DNA from: JACQMJ01 sp964373495 | GTDB lineage: Bacteria > Patescibacteriota > Minisyncoccia > Sungbacterales > SURF-37 | Reading direction: 5' to 3' | Assembly: GCA_964373495.1 (NCBI GenBank) | Contig: CAYJUW010000019.1 | Span: 1 to 15,225, forward strand | DNA: 15,225 nucleotides | Shown here: positions 1 through 6,958 of the stretch, one piece after another | Numbering within the stretch: the first letter of the stretch is position 1 | How the letters are laid out: each line of letters starts with the position of its first letter | The notes under the pieces: generated by a model | Database searches by the model: none | Told to the model about the DNA's origin: nothing | The model's input: only the letters and a program-made list of their open reading frames with translations | Program-made: the position numbers and the translations under genes

Positions 1-1227
1 CCACTCGTTTTTTGCGAGAATTGCAAAAAACGGGTGGAAAATTCAAAATTCAAAATTCAAAATTCAAAATTCTCGAAGGGCGAATTGGAAAATCCTGGAT
101 GGATTGCGGTGCCGGAGGAGGATCTGCCGGTGAAGCTCCCGTATATCACGAATTTCCGTCCGACGGGGACGGAGAAGTCGCCGCTGACGCTGGTGGAGAA
201 GTTTTATAAAGTTAAGTGCCCGAAGTGTAAATCCTGGGCCCGCCGGGAAACAGACGTTTCTGACACGTTCCTCGATTCGGCGTGGTACTACCTCGGATAC
301 CTTATCCTCGGAAATCAAAAATCAAAAATAAAAAATAAAAAATTTGCGCTTGATAGTGCGCTCATCAAGCGCTGGTTGCCCGTAGATATGTACATCGGCG
401 GCGCGGAGCACGCGGTCTTGCATCTCCTCTACGTCCGTTTTCTCGCCCTGGCGTTTCATGACGGGGGGATGCTGCATTTCGAGGAGCCCTTTAAGCGTTT
501 CCGCGCGCACGGACTTTTAATCAGCGGCGGAGCCAAAATGTCAAAATCGCGCGGCAACGTGGTGAACCCCGATGACTATATCCGCGCCTATGGCGCTGAT
601 GCCCTCCGGATGTACCTTATGTTTCTGGGGCCGTTTGAACAGGGCGGGGATTTTCGGGATGCCGGGATCAGAGGTATTACGCGCTTCTTGGAGCATGTAT
701 GGCGACTGCTCGGCAGTTCCGGAAACATCCGCGAAGGGAAGTATTTGCCCCAAGCGTACGAGAGAGTCGAGCAACAGGTTCAAAAAACAGTCGCGAAAGT
801 CTCCCACGATATTGCGCATCTCCATTTTAATACCGCGATTTCTGCGCTGATGATCCTCTTGAATTATTTTGAGGCAGATCAGCAGCCAGTTCTCCGAGCG
901 CATGCCTCGATACTCCTTCGCTTACTCGCTCCCTTTGCGCCGCACATCACCGAGGAACTGTGGCATTCTGTGCTCGGCGAAAAGACGAGCATTCACAGGA
1001 GCCATTGGCCAGAGGCCGATCCGCGCCACCTCACGGAGGAGCGCATTACGCTGGTGGTGCAGGTGAATGGTCGGGTACGCGATCGGGTAGACGTAAAGAG
1101 TGGGGCGGCCGAAGCGGCGGTGCGCGCGCTCGTGCTCGAACGGCCCAAGGTGAAGGAGTGGCTGGCCGGGGAGCCGGTGCGGAAGTTCATCTACATTCCC
1201 GGCCGGATCGTAAATATTGTTGTTTAA
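1..1227 (+). CDS. leuS: Leucyl-tRNA synthetase, C-terminal part (5' end outside window)
   Basis: Charges tRNA-Leu with leucine in the cytoplasm. The frame is open from base 1, so the gene began before the window; 408 codons remain. Visible are a zinc-ribbon-like pair of Cys-x2-Cys sites (CENC near residue 5 and CPKC near residue 73), the late catalytic segment with VDMYIGGAEHAVLHLL, the KMSKS loop in GGAKMSKSRGN near residue 180, the anticodon-binding helical domain, and a C-terminal end with VQVNGRVRD that fits the tRNA-contacting tail. The HIGH motif and most of the editing domain must lie upstream. The protein carries two low-complexity inserts, NSKFKIQNSKF (residues 14-24) and NQKSKIKNKKF (residues 105-115). 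Both are translated from 7-bp tandem repeats and neither breaks the frame. Identification is secure; only the true start is unknown. Confidence 0.97.
   Translation, partial: PLVFCENCKKRVENSKFKIQNSKFSKGELENPGWIAVPEEDLPVKLPYITNFRPTGTEKSPLTLVEKFYKVKCPKCKSWARRETDVSDTFLDSAWYYLGYLILGNQKSKIKNKKFALDSALIKRWLPVDMYIGGAEHAVLHLLYVRFLALAFHDGGMLHFEEPFKRFRAHGLLISGGAKMSKSRGNVVNPDDYIRAYGADALRMYLMFLGPFEQGGDFRDAGIRGITRFLEHVWRLLGSSGNIREGKYLPQAYERVEQQVQKTVAKVSHDIAHLHFNTAISALMILLNYFEADQQPVLRAHASILLRLLAPFAPHITEELWHSVLGEKTSIHRSHWPEADPRHLTEERITLVVQVNGRVRDRVDVKSGAAEAAVRALVLERPKVKEWLAGEPVRKFIYIPGRIVNIVV
38..72 (+). repeat. Five perfect tandem AAAATTC heptamers inside leuS
   Basis: Five exact copies of the 7-bp unit AAAATTC lie end to end and are read in frame as NSKFKIQ followed by NSKF. 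The tract falls between the CENC zinc site and the GWIAVPEEDLP motif, which in LeuRS is a variable surface connection. Seven and three are coprime, so every 21 bp gives the same heptapeptide whichever frame is entered. An AT-rich tract in a GC-rich gene suggests late acquisition. Confidence 0.93.
312..342 (+). repeat. Second 7-bp tandem tract inside leuS (AAATCAA / AAATAAA)
   Basis: Two AAATCAA units are followed by two AAATAAA units and a partial fifth, all in exact 7-bp register. It encodes NQKSKIKNKKF between the WYYLGY motif and RWLPVDMYIGG. By comparison with ordinary bacterial LeuRS as I recall it, this connection is about seven residues (21 bp) too long. Confidence 0.88.
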
Positions 1228-1238
1228 CCGACGGTATG

Positions 1239-1357
1239 GTCATTCTGAGCCCTTCGACGGGTTCGACAAGCTCACCACCGGCCCGGCTCAGGGTAAACTC
1301 CGCGAAGAATCGCCGCAGTCATTCGTAAGATTCTTCGGGCCTGGCCCTCAGAATGAC
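1239..1357 (+). repeat. Inverted-repeat (MITE/REP-like) element between leuS and tsaC
   Basis: This 119-bp element is bounded by perfect 11-bp inverted ends, GTCATTCTGAG at 1239-1249 and CTCAGAATGAC at 1347-1357. Inside lies a second perfect pair, CGAAGAATC (1303-1311) and GATTCTTCG (1329-1337), plus a GC-rich pair CTGAGC/GCTCAG in the left half. It fills most of the gap between leuS and the next gene, and encodes nothing convincing. As RNA it would fold into a branched hairpin that could attenuate or protect the transcript. Similar palindromic sequences are dispersed in many environmental bacterial genomes; whether it is repeated in this one cannot be seen from one copy. Confidence 0.75.
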
Positions 1358-1365
1358 ACGAAGGG

Positions 1366-2013
1366 ATGGATGTTGTTCACCTAACGGAACGCAATCAGAA
1401 CGCCGTTCTTGAAAAGGTCGCTTCCCTCCTGAAGCGCGGCGGCGTGGTGGCGGTGCCGACCGATACGGTCTATGGTCTCATGGCTGATGTTCTGCGTCCG
1501 GCGGCCGTGCGCAAGGTTTTCCGCATTAAGGCCCGTTCCCATGCCAAGGCCCTGCCGGTGTTTGTCCGCGACATTGCCATGGCGCGCCGGTATGCCTTTG
1601 TGGAGCAGCGCCTGATCCCGCTCCTGGATGAACTCTGGCCCGGTCAGACCACGGTGGTGCTTTCGAAGCGCGAGGCCATGTCCGATCTTGTGACCGGCGG
1701 CGCAAAGACCGTTGGGCTGCGGGTGCCGGATTACCCCTTCCTCGCCGCGCTCCTGGCCGTATTTCCGAACCCTCTGACCGCCACTTCGGCCAATCTCTCC
1801 GGCAGCGAACCGGCGCACTCCGGGGTTGCCGTCGAGAATACCTTTCGGCGGCATATTCCCCGGCCCGACCTGGTCGTGGATGCCGGAGCGCTTCCGCCTT
1901 CCCGGTCTTCAACCGTGCTTGATCTCACGCATCCCGAGAACCCCAGAATCCTCCGCATGGGCGCGATTACCAAAACCGAACTTGATAAGTACCTGCGAAT
2001 TACGCATTTGTAG
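1366..2013 (+). CDS. tsaC: Threonylcarbamoyl-AMP synthase (Sua5/YrdC/YwlC family)
   Basis: Makes L-threonylcarbamoyl-adenylate from threonine, bicarbonate and ATP, the first step of t6A formation at position 37 of ANN-decoding tRNAs. The 215-residue protein shows the family signature GGVVAVPTDTVYGL (25-38), the basic nucleotide-binding stretch RIKARSHAKALPVFV (about 53-67), TATSANLSG near 140 and a late STVLDLT. Its length matches the short TsaC/YwlC form; the extra C-terminal Sua5 domain is absent. ATG 1366 is the only reasonable start because TGA lies in frame at 1354-1356. The purines AAGGG touch the start codon without a spacer, so no normal Shine-Dalgarno is seen. It is 138 bp after leuS and 20 bp before glyA, probably in the same run. 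Confidence 0.93.
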   Translation: MDVVHLTERNQNAVLEKVASLLKRGGVVAVPTDTVYGLMADVLRPAAVRKVFRIKARSHAKALPVFVRDIAMARRYAFVEQRLIPLLDELWPGQTTVVLSKREAMSDLVTGGAKTVGLRVPDYPFLAALLAVFPNPLTATSANLSGSEPAHSGVAVENTFRRHIPRPDLVVDAGALPPSRSSTVLDLTHPENPRILRMGAITKTELDKYLRITHL

Positions 2014-2018
2014 TTCGC

Positions 2019-2026
2019 AGGAGAGG
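2019..2026 (+). promoter_or_regulatory. Shine-Dalgarno deciding the glyA start
   Basis: AGGAGAGG lies 7 nt before TTG 2034 and 13 nt before ATG 2040, both in the same frame. The spacing favours TTG; ATG 2040 would shorten the protein by two residues only. Confidence 0.6.
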
Positions 2027-2033
2027 CGCAACC

Positions 2034-3302
2034 TTGCTTATGGATTTTAGGAACTTAAGGAAAACTGATTTGGAACTCGCGCATTTGGTGGACGCCGAAC
2101 GCCGGCGTCAAGCCGAGACCATTGACCTCATCCCCTCGGAGAACGTTGCTTCGCCGGCGGTTTTGGCGGCGCTCGGGTCGGAACTCACCAACAAGTACTC
2201 CGAGGGCTACCCCGGCAAGCGCTACTATGCCGGGAACACGATCATTGACGAGATCGAGTTCTTGGCTCAAGAACGCGCCCGCAAGGTCTTTCGCCTGAGC
2301 AAAAACTGGCACGTCAACGTCCAGCCCTATTCCGGTTCGCCGGCCAACCTCGCGGTCTACTATGCCCTCCTGAAACCCGGCCAGAAGCTGATGGGCATGT
2401 CCTTGCCGTTTGGCGGGCATCTGACCCATGGCTGGAAGGTGAGCGCTTCTTCGCGATTTTGGCGTGCGGTGCAGTATCCGGTTGGTAGGGACGGCTGGCT
2501 GGATTACGACGCCATTGCCAAACTTGCGCGGAAAGAGCGGCCCAAGCTGATTGTCACTGGCGCTACGGCCTACCCGCGGGTGTTTGATTTCAAAAAGTTC
2601 TCGGCCATTGCCCGGTCAGTCAGCGCCTACCTCATGGCCGACATTGCGCATATTGCCGGCTTGATCGTTGCCGGCGCGCATCCCTCGCCCTTCCCATACG
2701 CCGATGTGGTGACCACCACGACTCATAAGACGCTTCGGGGACCCCGAGGAGCAATTATTTTTGCCAATCGCCAATCGCAAATCGCCAAGCGCCGCGGCGT
2801 GGATGTTGCCCGGGCCATTGACCGCGCGGTGTTTCCGGCCTTGCAGGGCGGACCGCACGATAACCAGACCGCGGCCATTGCCGTATGCCTCGGTGAGGCC
2901 ATGAAGCCGAGCTTCAGGCGCTACGGCCGGCAAGTGGTGAAGAACGCCAAGGTCCTGGCCCGCGAGTTGACCACGCGCGGGTTCCGGCTCGTCACCGGCG
3001 GCACGGATACCCACCTCATGCTCGTTGACCTTTCGAACCTCGGCCTCTCCGGCCGCGAGGCCCAGGACCGGCTCGAGGCCGTTGGCATTATTGTCAACCG
3101 CAACACCATTCCCTTCGATACCCGGTCGCCTTTTGATCCCTCGGGCATTCGCCTGGGCGCGCCCTCGGTCACCACCCGCGGCATGAGGGAACGCGAGATG
3201 GCTTCAATCGCCGGACTCATTCATACCGCGCTCACGCAGTCGCGGTCTCCGCAGGCCATCCGCCGCGAGGTGCGCCGACTTTGTAAGCGCTTTCCGGTAT
3301 GA
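2034..3302 (+). CDS. glyA: Serine hydroxymethyltransferase
   Basis: PLP enzyme interconverting serine plus THF with glycine plus 5,10-methylene-THF in the cytosol. At 422 residues the length is normal for bacterial SHMT. Visible are LIPSENVAS near the N-terminus, NKYSEGYPGKRYYAGN, the PLP pocket stretch LPFGGHLTHG, and the Schiff-base lysine K232 in TTTTHKTLRGPRG. A 7-bp repeat tract encodes part of NRQSQIAKRR, just after the active-site strand and before AVFPALQGGPHDNQTAAIA. The start is TTG 2034 or ATG 2040. The TGA stop overlaps the folD start as ATGA, so the two genes are translationally coupled. This fits their biochemistry, because FolD uses the methylene-THF made here. Confidence 0.96.
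   Translation: MLMDFRNLRKTDLELAHLVDAERRRQAETIDLIPSENVASPAVLAALGSELTNKYSEGYPGKRYYAGNTIIDEIEFLAQERARKVFRLSKNWHVNVQPYSGSPANLAVYYALLKPGQKLMGMSLPFGGHLTHGWKVSASSRFWRAVQYPVGRDGWLDYDAIAKLARKERPKLIVTGATAYPRVFDFKKFSAIARSVSAYLMADIAHIAGLIVAGAHPSPFPYADVVTTTTHKTLRGPRGAIIFANRQSQIAKRRGVDVARAIDRAVFPALQGGPHDNQTAAIAVCLGEAMKPSFRRYGRQVVKNAKVLARELTTRGFRLVTGGTDTHLMLVDLSNLGLSGREAQDRLEAVGIIVNRNTIPFDTRSPFDPSGIRLGAPSVTTRGMREREMASIAGLIHTALTQSRSPQAIRREVRRLCKRFPV
2763..2790 (+). repeat. 7-bp tandem tract inside glyA (GCCAATC units)
   Basis: GCCAATC, GCCAATC, GCAAATC and GCCAAGC follow one another in exact 7-bp steps, in frame, encoding the NRQSQIAK region of SHMT. It is more degenerate and more GC-rich than the leuS tracts, as expected of an older or codon-adapted copy. 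Confidence 0.78.
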
Positions 3303-4120
3303 TTATCCTCGACGGTAAGGCCCTGGCCGCAAAAATCCTCGCCGGCCTCAAGTCCGAGATCGGCGCTCGGAAGCTTTCGCTCGCCGCCGTGGTCGTGGGC
3401 AGCAATCCGGTTATCGGGAAGTTCCTGGAGCAAAAGAAAAAAGTCGCCGATGAGCTCGGCGTGAATTTCCGCGTGTACGATTATTCGGCGGATATTTCAA
3501 CCAATGAGCTCCGCACGCGCATTGCCACCATCGCGCATCAGGTCGATCCCGATGGCATCATCATCCAATTGCCGCTTCCGCCGCACATCAACACGCAATA
3601 CATTTTAAACAGCGTGCCGCCGGAAAAGGACGTCGACGTGCTCTCGGCCCGGGCAATGGGGGATTTTGCGGTCGGCAAGTCGCGTATTGACCCGCCTGTC
3701 GTGGGAGCAATCAAGGCGCTTTGTAAGGAATATGCCATTGATTATCGTGGGAAGTATGTGGTCGTGGTTGGCGCCGGCGCACTGGTGGGTAAGCCGGTTG
3801 CGATGTGGCTCTTAAATGAGAAAGCCACGTTTAGCGTGGTAGAGGAGGAAACGGCGGACATAGCCGCGTTTACGAAGCAAGCCGACATCATTATCTCCGG
3901 TGTGGGCAAGCCCGGTCTGATCACCGGCGAGATGGTTAGGGCTGGGGCTGTGGTAGTTGATGCGGGTACATCAGAATCCGCCGGCAAGCTCGTCGGCGAT
4001 GTTGATTTTGGCTCCGTGAGCAAGAAGGCCTCCTTCATCACGCCGGTACCGGGCGGCGTCGGCCCGCTGACCATCGCGATGATTTATCGAAATCTCCTAA
4101 CGCTCGCAACAAAGAAATGA
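3299..4120 (+). CDS. folD: Bifunctional methylene-THF dehydrogenase / methenyl-THF cyclohydrolase
   Basis: Oxidises 5,10-methylene-THF to methenyl-THF and hydrolyses that to 10-formyl-THF, for purines and initiator tRNA. The 273-residue protein shows the catalytic lysine K46 in KFLEQKKK, the folate-site motif IIIQLPLPPHI, KDVDV, the nucleotide-binding loop VVVVGAGALVGKPVA, and the C-terminal PGGVGPLTIAM. Two departures from the textbook family stand out: the tyrosine four residues before the catalytic lysine is F42, and KDVDG reads KDVDV. I recall the latter as common in Parcubacteria-like FolD. The gene overlaps glyA upstream and the PAP2 gene downstream by ATGA at each end. Confidence 0.95.
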   Translation: MIILDGKALAAKILAGLKSEIGARKLSLAAVVVGSNPVIGKFLEQKKKVADELGVNFRVYDYSADISTNELRTRIATIAHQVDPDGIIIQLPLPPHINTQYILNSVPPEKDVDVLSARAMGDFAVGKSRIDPPVVGAIKALCKEYAIDYRGKYVVVVGAGALVGKPVAMWLLNEKATFSVVEEETADIAAFTKQADIIISGVGKPGLITGEMVRAGAVVVDAGTSESAGKLVGDVDFGSVSKKASFITPVPGGVGPLTIAMIYRNLLTLATKK

Positions 4121-4719
4121 TTTACGATTTCGACGTTGCCGTTTTCCGGTGGCTGAACTTATGGGCGTTTTGGCGGCCGCTGGTTGATGCGCTGATTATC
4201 TTTCGTGCGGTCTTCCTTGGTTGGTGGATGCTTGCGGCTTTGTGTGCTTTTGGCGTTTTCACTATTCCGCCGCTGGTTAATGTGTTTCCAAGCTTCCGGG
4301 CGCTGCGGAAGAAAAACTGGGAGATGGTCGGCCTCGCGCTTCTGGCCGCACTGGTTTCGCGTTTCGGCGTCACTGAGCTCATCCGGTTTTTCTACAACCG
4401 GCCGCGGCCGTTTGAAGTCCTCTCCGATGCCCACCAGATCGTCTTCCGCGACGGCGGCGGGTCGTTCCCGTCCGGCCACGCCGCTTTTTCTTTTGCGGTT
4501 GCTGCCGTCGTCAGCCGCTACTATCCGAAAACGAGCATCCTTTTTTTCCTCGCGGCGCTGAATCTTTCCGTCGCGCGGGTCCAGGCCGGCCTGCACTGGC
4601 CGACGGATATTCTCGGTGGCGCTACTATCGGAATTATCGTTGGCTTCCTCGTGGTTTCGTTCTCTCGCTGGTATTCGAAAGAAAAAACCGGGCAGCCGGC
4701 TTCGGCTACTCGGTGGTGA
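4117..4719 (+). CDS. PAP2-family membrane phosphatase
   Basis: Membrane lipid phosphatase of the PAP2 superfamily, likely dephosphorylating undecaprenyl pyrophosphate, phosphatidate or a related lipid on the outer face of the membrane; the substrate cannot be read from sequence. The 200-residue protein has several hydrophobic segments and all three motifs: R91-x6-RP (98-99), PSGH (118-121) and R154-x5-H160-x3-D164. H121 and H160 are the expected catalytic pair. The start overlaps the folD stop as ATGA. The end overlaps convergent glmS by 14 bp, with no terminator visible between them. A related 3' fragment lies on the far side of glmS at 6619-6753. Confidence 0.92.
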   Translation: MIYDFDVAVFRWLNLWAFWRPLVDALIIFRAVFLGWWMLAALCAFGVFTIPPLVNVFPSFRALRKKNWEMVGLALLAALVSRFGVTELIRFFYNRPRPFEVLSDAHQIVFRDGGGSFPSGHAAFSFAVAAVVSRYYPKTSILFFLAALNLSVARVQAGLHWPTDILGGATIGIIVGFLVVSFSRWYSKEKTGQPASATRW

Positions 4720-6538
4720 CGGACTTGGCGAGGTTCCGCGGGTGATCCACATCGCAGCCGCGGAGCACGCCCATGTGATAGGCAAAGAGCTGGAGCGGAA
4801 CAACTGAGAGGATTGGAGAAATGAACTCTGATGTCGAGGGGATCCTAATCGTGGCAACACCCGCGATGCGGATTGCGAGGCCGTCTTCGCGATCCACGAT
4901 CGCGATCACCGGGCCTCTCCGTGCTCTGATTTCTTGGATGTTCGCGGCCATCCGCTTCTCATTGGAATCCGAGAGGGCAATTACCATCGTGGGGAAGTCC
5001 TGGTCAATCAGAGCCAGTGGACCGTGTTTCATCTCGCCCCCCGCAGAGCCCTCGGCATGGATATAGCTGATTTCTTTCAACTTGAGAGCCCCTTCGAGCG
5101 CGATCGGGTATTGGTACCCCCGCCCGAGGTAGAGGAAGTTGGTCCGGGATCGATGTTCCTCGGCGAGCGACCGGACGCGATCGTTCAGGGCGAGCGTCTC
5201 GGTCATGAGTTTCGGTAGCTCACTCAGCGGTTCGAGGATTGCGTGTGCCGCCGTCTGCAGGAGCGCCCCCCTCAGTACGCCGAAGTGAACCGTGAAAAGG
5301 GCGAGGATGGCGAGCTGTGACACGAAGGCCTTGGTCGAGGCGACAGAGACCTCGGGCCCGATGTGGTTGTATATGCCAGCGTCGGTCAGGCGCGCGATTT
5401 CGGAACCAACGCGGTTGACGAGTCCGAGCGCAAGGGCGCCGTGCGCCTTTGCTTCGCGCACCGCCAGGAGTGTATCCATGGTCTCACCGGACTGCGAGAT
5501 CACCAGGACCGCGTCTGTATCGTCGAGTATCTTTCGGCGACTGGCAAATTCCGATGCGAGCTCGGCTTCGGCCGGCACGCCGGCGAATTCCTCAATGAGG
5601 AGCCGTCCGTAGAGTGCCGCATGGTAGGCCGTACCACAGGCGACGAGCGTAATCCGTTTGACGCCGTAGAGCTGTTCGGCTACCGCTGCGAGGCCACCCA
5701 GTCGCACCCGCCAGGGGCTGGGTTGAATACGGCCGCGTAGGGAGTTTCGGAGCGCCTCTGGCTGCTCCATGATCTCTTTCACCATGAAGTGCGGGTGGCC
5801 GCCCCGCGTGGCCTGCTCTGGAGTCCACTCAAGTGTCTCTGGCAACCGAACAATGGAATGAGTGTGCGTGTCGGTAATCTCGTGGCTCGTCGGTGTCAAT
5901 ACGGCTATCTCGCCGTTCTCGAGATGGATTATCTCGACAGTATGCGCCATGAGTGCTACTGGATCAGAGGCGATGAATCGCTCGCGCTCTCCCACTCCGA
6001 TGACGAGCGGACTTTCCATGCGCGCGGCCACGAGCCGGTCCGGTTCCCCTGCGGCCATGGCGACGATGCCGTAGGTGCCGTCAACAGCGGCAAGCGCACG
6101 GCGGAGCGCATCGGCTAGGTCGCCGGTATAGCACTCTTCGATCAGGTGGGAGAGGACTTCAGTATCGGTTTCGGAGGTGAAGCGGTGGCCCCGGGCAGTG
6201 AGGCCGCGTTTGAGCTCGGCATAGTTCTGAATGATGCCGTTATGGACCACCCAGATTTTCCCGGTACAGTCGCCGTGGGGGTGGGCGTTCTCTTCCGATG
6301 GCTCGCCGTGTGTTGCCCAACGGGTGTGCCAGATACCGGCTTGGCCCTGCCACTGGCGGTCGTCCAGCTTCCTCCGGAGGTTTTCGATTAGCCCTTCGGT
6401 TTTGGCCACCATGATGCCGTCGGCGGTCTGTAGAGCCATGCCAGCGGAGTCATAGCCCCGATATTCGAGCGTGGCGATACCATCAAGGCCGATTGGAAAG
6501 GCGTTCCGCTCACCGACATACCCAAAAATCCCGCACAT
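4706..6538 (-). CDS. glmS: Glucosamine-6-phosphate synthase (glutamine:fructose-6-P aminotransferase)
   Basis: Makes glucosamine-6-phosphate from fructose-6-phosphate and glutamine, the entry step to UDP-GlcNAc for peptidoglycan and surface glycans. The 610 residues match the usual length. The N-terminal class II glutaminase has C2 as nucleophile in MCGIFGYVG, followed by HTRWATHG and HNGIIQNY. Two SIS isomerase domains follow, with ACGTAYHAA, SQSGETMDT, VASTKAF, LGRGYQYPIALEGALKLKEISY and MKHGPLALI, and the tail ends in the diagnostic PRNLAKSVTTE. A strong Shine-Dalgarno precedes ATG 6538, so it is translated independently. No glmS ribozyme is apparent in the 70-bp upstream leader region. 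It is a lone reversed gene between two PAP2 sequences. Confidence 0.97.
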   Translation of the reverse strand: MCGIFGYVGERNAFPIGLDGIATLEYRGYDSAGMALQTADGIMVAKTEGLIENLRRKLDDRQWQGQAGIWHTRWATHGEPSEENAHPHGDCTGKIWVVHNGIIQNYAELKRGLTARGHRFTSETDTEVLSHLIEECYTGDLADALRRALAAVDGTYGIVAMAAGEPDRLVAARMESPLVIGVGERERFIASDPVALMAHTVEIIHLENGEIAVLTPTSHEITDTHTHSIVRLPETLEWTPEQATRGGHPHFMVKEIMEQPEALRNSLRGRIQPSPWRVRLGGLAAVAEQLYGVKRITLVACGTAYHAALYGRLLIEEFAGVPAEAELASEFASRRKILDDTDAVLVISQSGETMDTLLAVREAKAHGALALGLVNRVGSEIARLTDAGIYNHIGPEVSVASTKAFVSQLAILALFTVHFGVLRGALLQTAAHAILEPLSELPKLMTETLALNDRVRSLAEEHRSRTNFLYLGRGYQYPIALEGALKLKEISYIHAEGSAGGEMKHGPLALIDQDFPTMVIALSDSNEKRMAANIQEIRARRGPVIAIVDREDGLAIRIAGVATIRIPSTSEFISPILSVVPLQLFAYHMGVLRGCDVDHPRNLAKSVTTE

Positions 6539-6544
6539 CTTACG

Positions 6545-6550
6545 CCTCCT
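6545..6550 (-). promoter_or_regulatory. Strong Shine-Dalgarno of glmS
   Basis: On the minus strand AGGAGG stands 6 nt before ATG 6538. This is the consensus core at ideal spacing, unlike the weak or absent sites at parA, topA and tsaC. Confidence 0.85.
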
Positions 6551-6618
6551 TTCTCAAGTCGTTACAGTGCTGGTTTTCGAGGTGCTTCTTTATCTACTAC
6601 TTCGTGGTAACATACTGA

Positions 6619-6753
6619 GTTGCATTTCCCGTCATCCAGGCCGGCCTGCACTGGCCGAGCGATATCGTGGCCGGGGCGGTTGTCGGTATAGCCGTCGGGC
6701 TACTCACGCACGCAATCGCCAAGAAACTTCTGAAACCAAAACCGGCTGTCTAG
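6619..6753 (+). pseudogene. Remnant of a second PAP2 phosphatase gene (3' end only)
   Basis: After an in-frame TGA at 6616-6618, the plus strand reads QAGLHWPSDIVAGAVVGIAV and continues to a TAG at 6751-6753. It aligns with the C-terminus of the intact PAP2 protein, QAGLHWPTDILGGATIGIIV, including the motif-3 histidine and aspartate. A 24-nt stretch is identical (6635-6658 versus 4580-4603). PAP2 motifs 1 and 2 are missing, the motif-3 arginine is lost, and there is no start codon in the fragment. Similarity falls outside the identical stretch, so this looks like a decayed paralogue rather than a fresh copy. It has the same orientation as the intact gene, so the two flank glmS as direct repeats. 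Confidence 0.82.
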
Positions 6754-6761
6754 GCCGGGTT
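6734..6761 (-). terminator. Probable terminator of the tRNA-Leu/methyltransferase transcript
   Basis: On the minus strand, just after the small membrane gene, AACCCGGC, loop CTAGACA and GCCGG form a 5-bp GC stem (extendable with a bulge), followed by TTTTGGTT. The stem is short and the T-run interrupted, so efficiency is uncertain. It overlaps the end of the PAP2 remnant. Confidence 0.45.
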
Positions 6762-6769
6762 GTGTTTTA

Positions 6770-6958
6770 CTATCGTAAATAACTCAAGAAAACTATGGTT
6801 CCGTCTACGACTAACCCCAGTACGCCGATGATGAAGAGTAAGACAACTGACCACGTCGGCAGTGGGCGCTGGGTCTTGAGGCTCCATGCGGCGAGGACCG
6901 TAATGAAACCAAACACGCCTATTCCCAAAATGTCAAAGAATTCTGGACGGAGCGTCAT
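6770..6958 (-). CDS. Small two-helix membrane protein, unknown function
   Basis: A 62-residue protein with two hydrophobic segments, roughly residues 8-26 and 38-60, joined by a short polar loop around KTQRPLPT. I do not recognise a family. Its start overlaps the stop of the upstream methyltransferase gene as ATGA (6955-6958 on the minus strand), the same coupling seen at glyA-folD-PAP2, which supports a genuine gene. A probable terminator follows within 40 bp. It could be a partner or membrane anchor for the methyltransferase, but nothing in the sequence proves that. Confidence 0.7.
   Translation of the reverse strand: MTLRPEFFDILGIGVFGFITVLAAWSLKTQRPLPTWSVVLLFIIGVLGLVVDGTIVFLSYLR

Noticed and set aside
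38..72. CRISPR-like array
   Set aside because: The units are 7 bp and contiguous with no spacers; no cas genes are present.
6551..6620. glmS ribozyme or riboswitch upstream of glmS
   Set aside because: I could not find the conserved ribozyme core; the leader looks plain apart from the Shine-Dalgarno.
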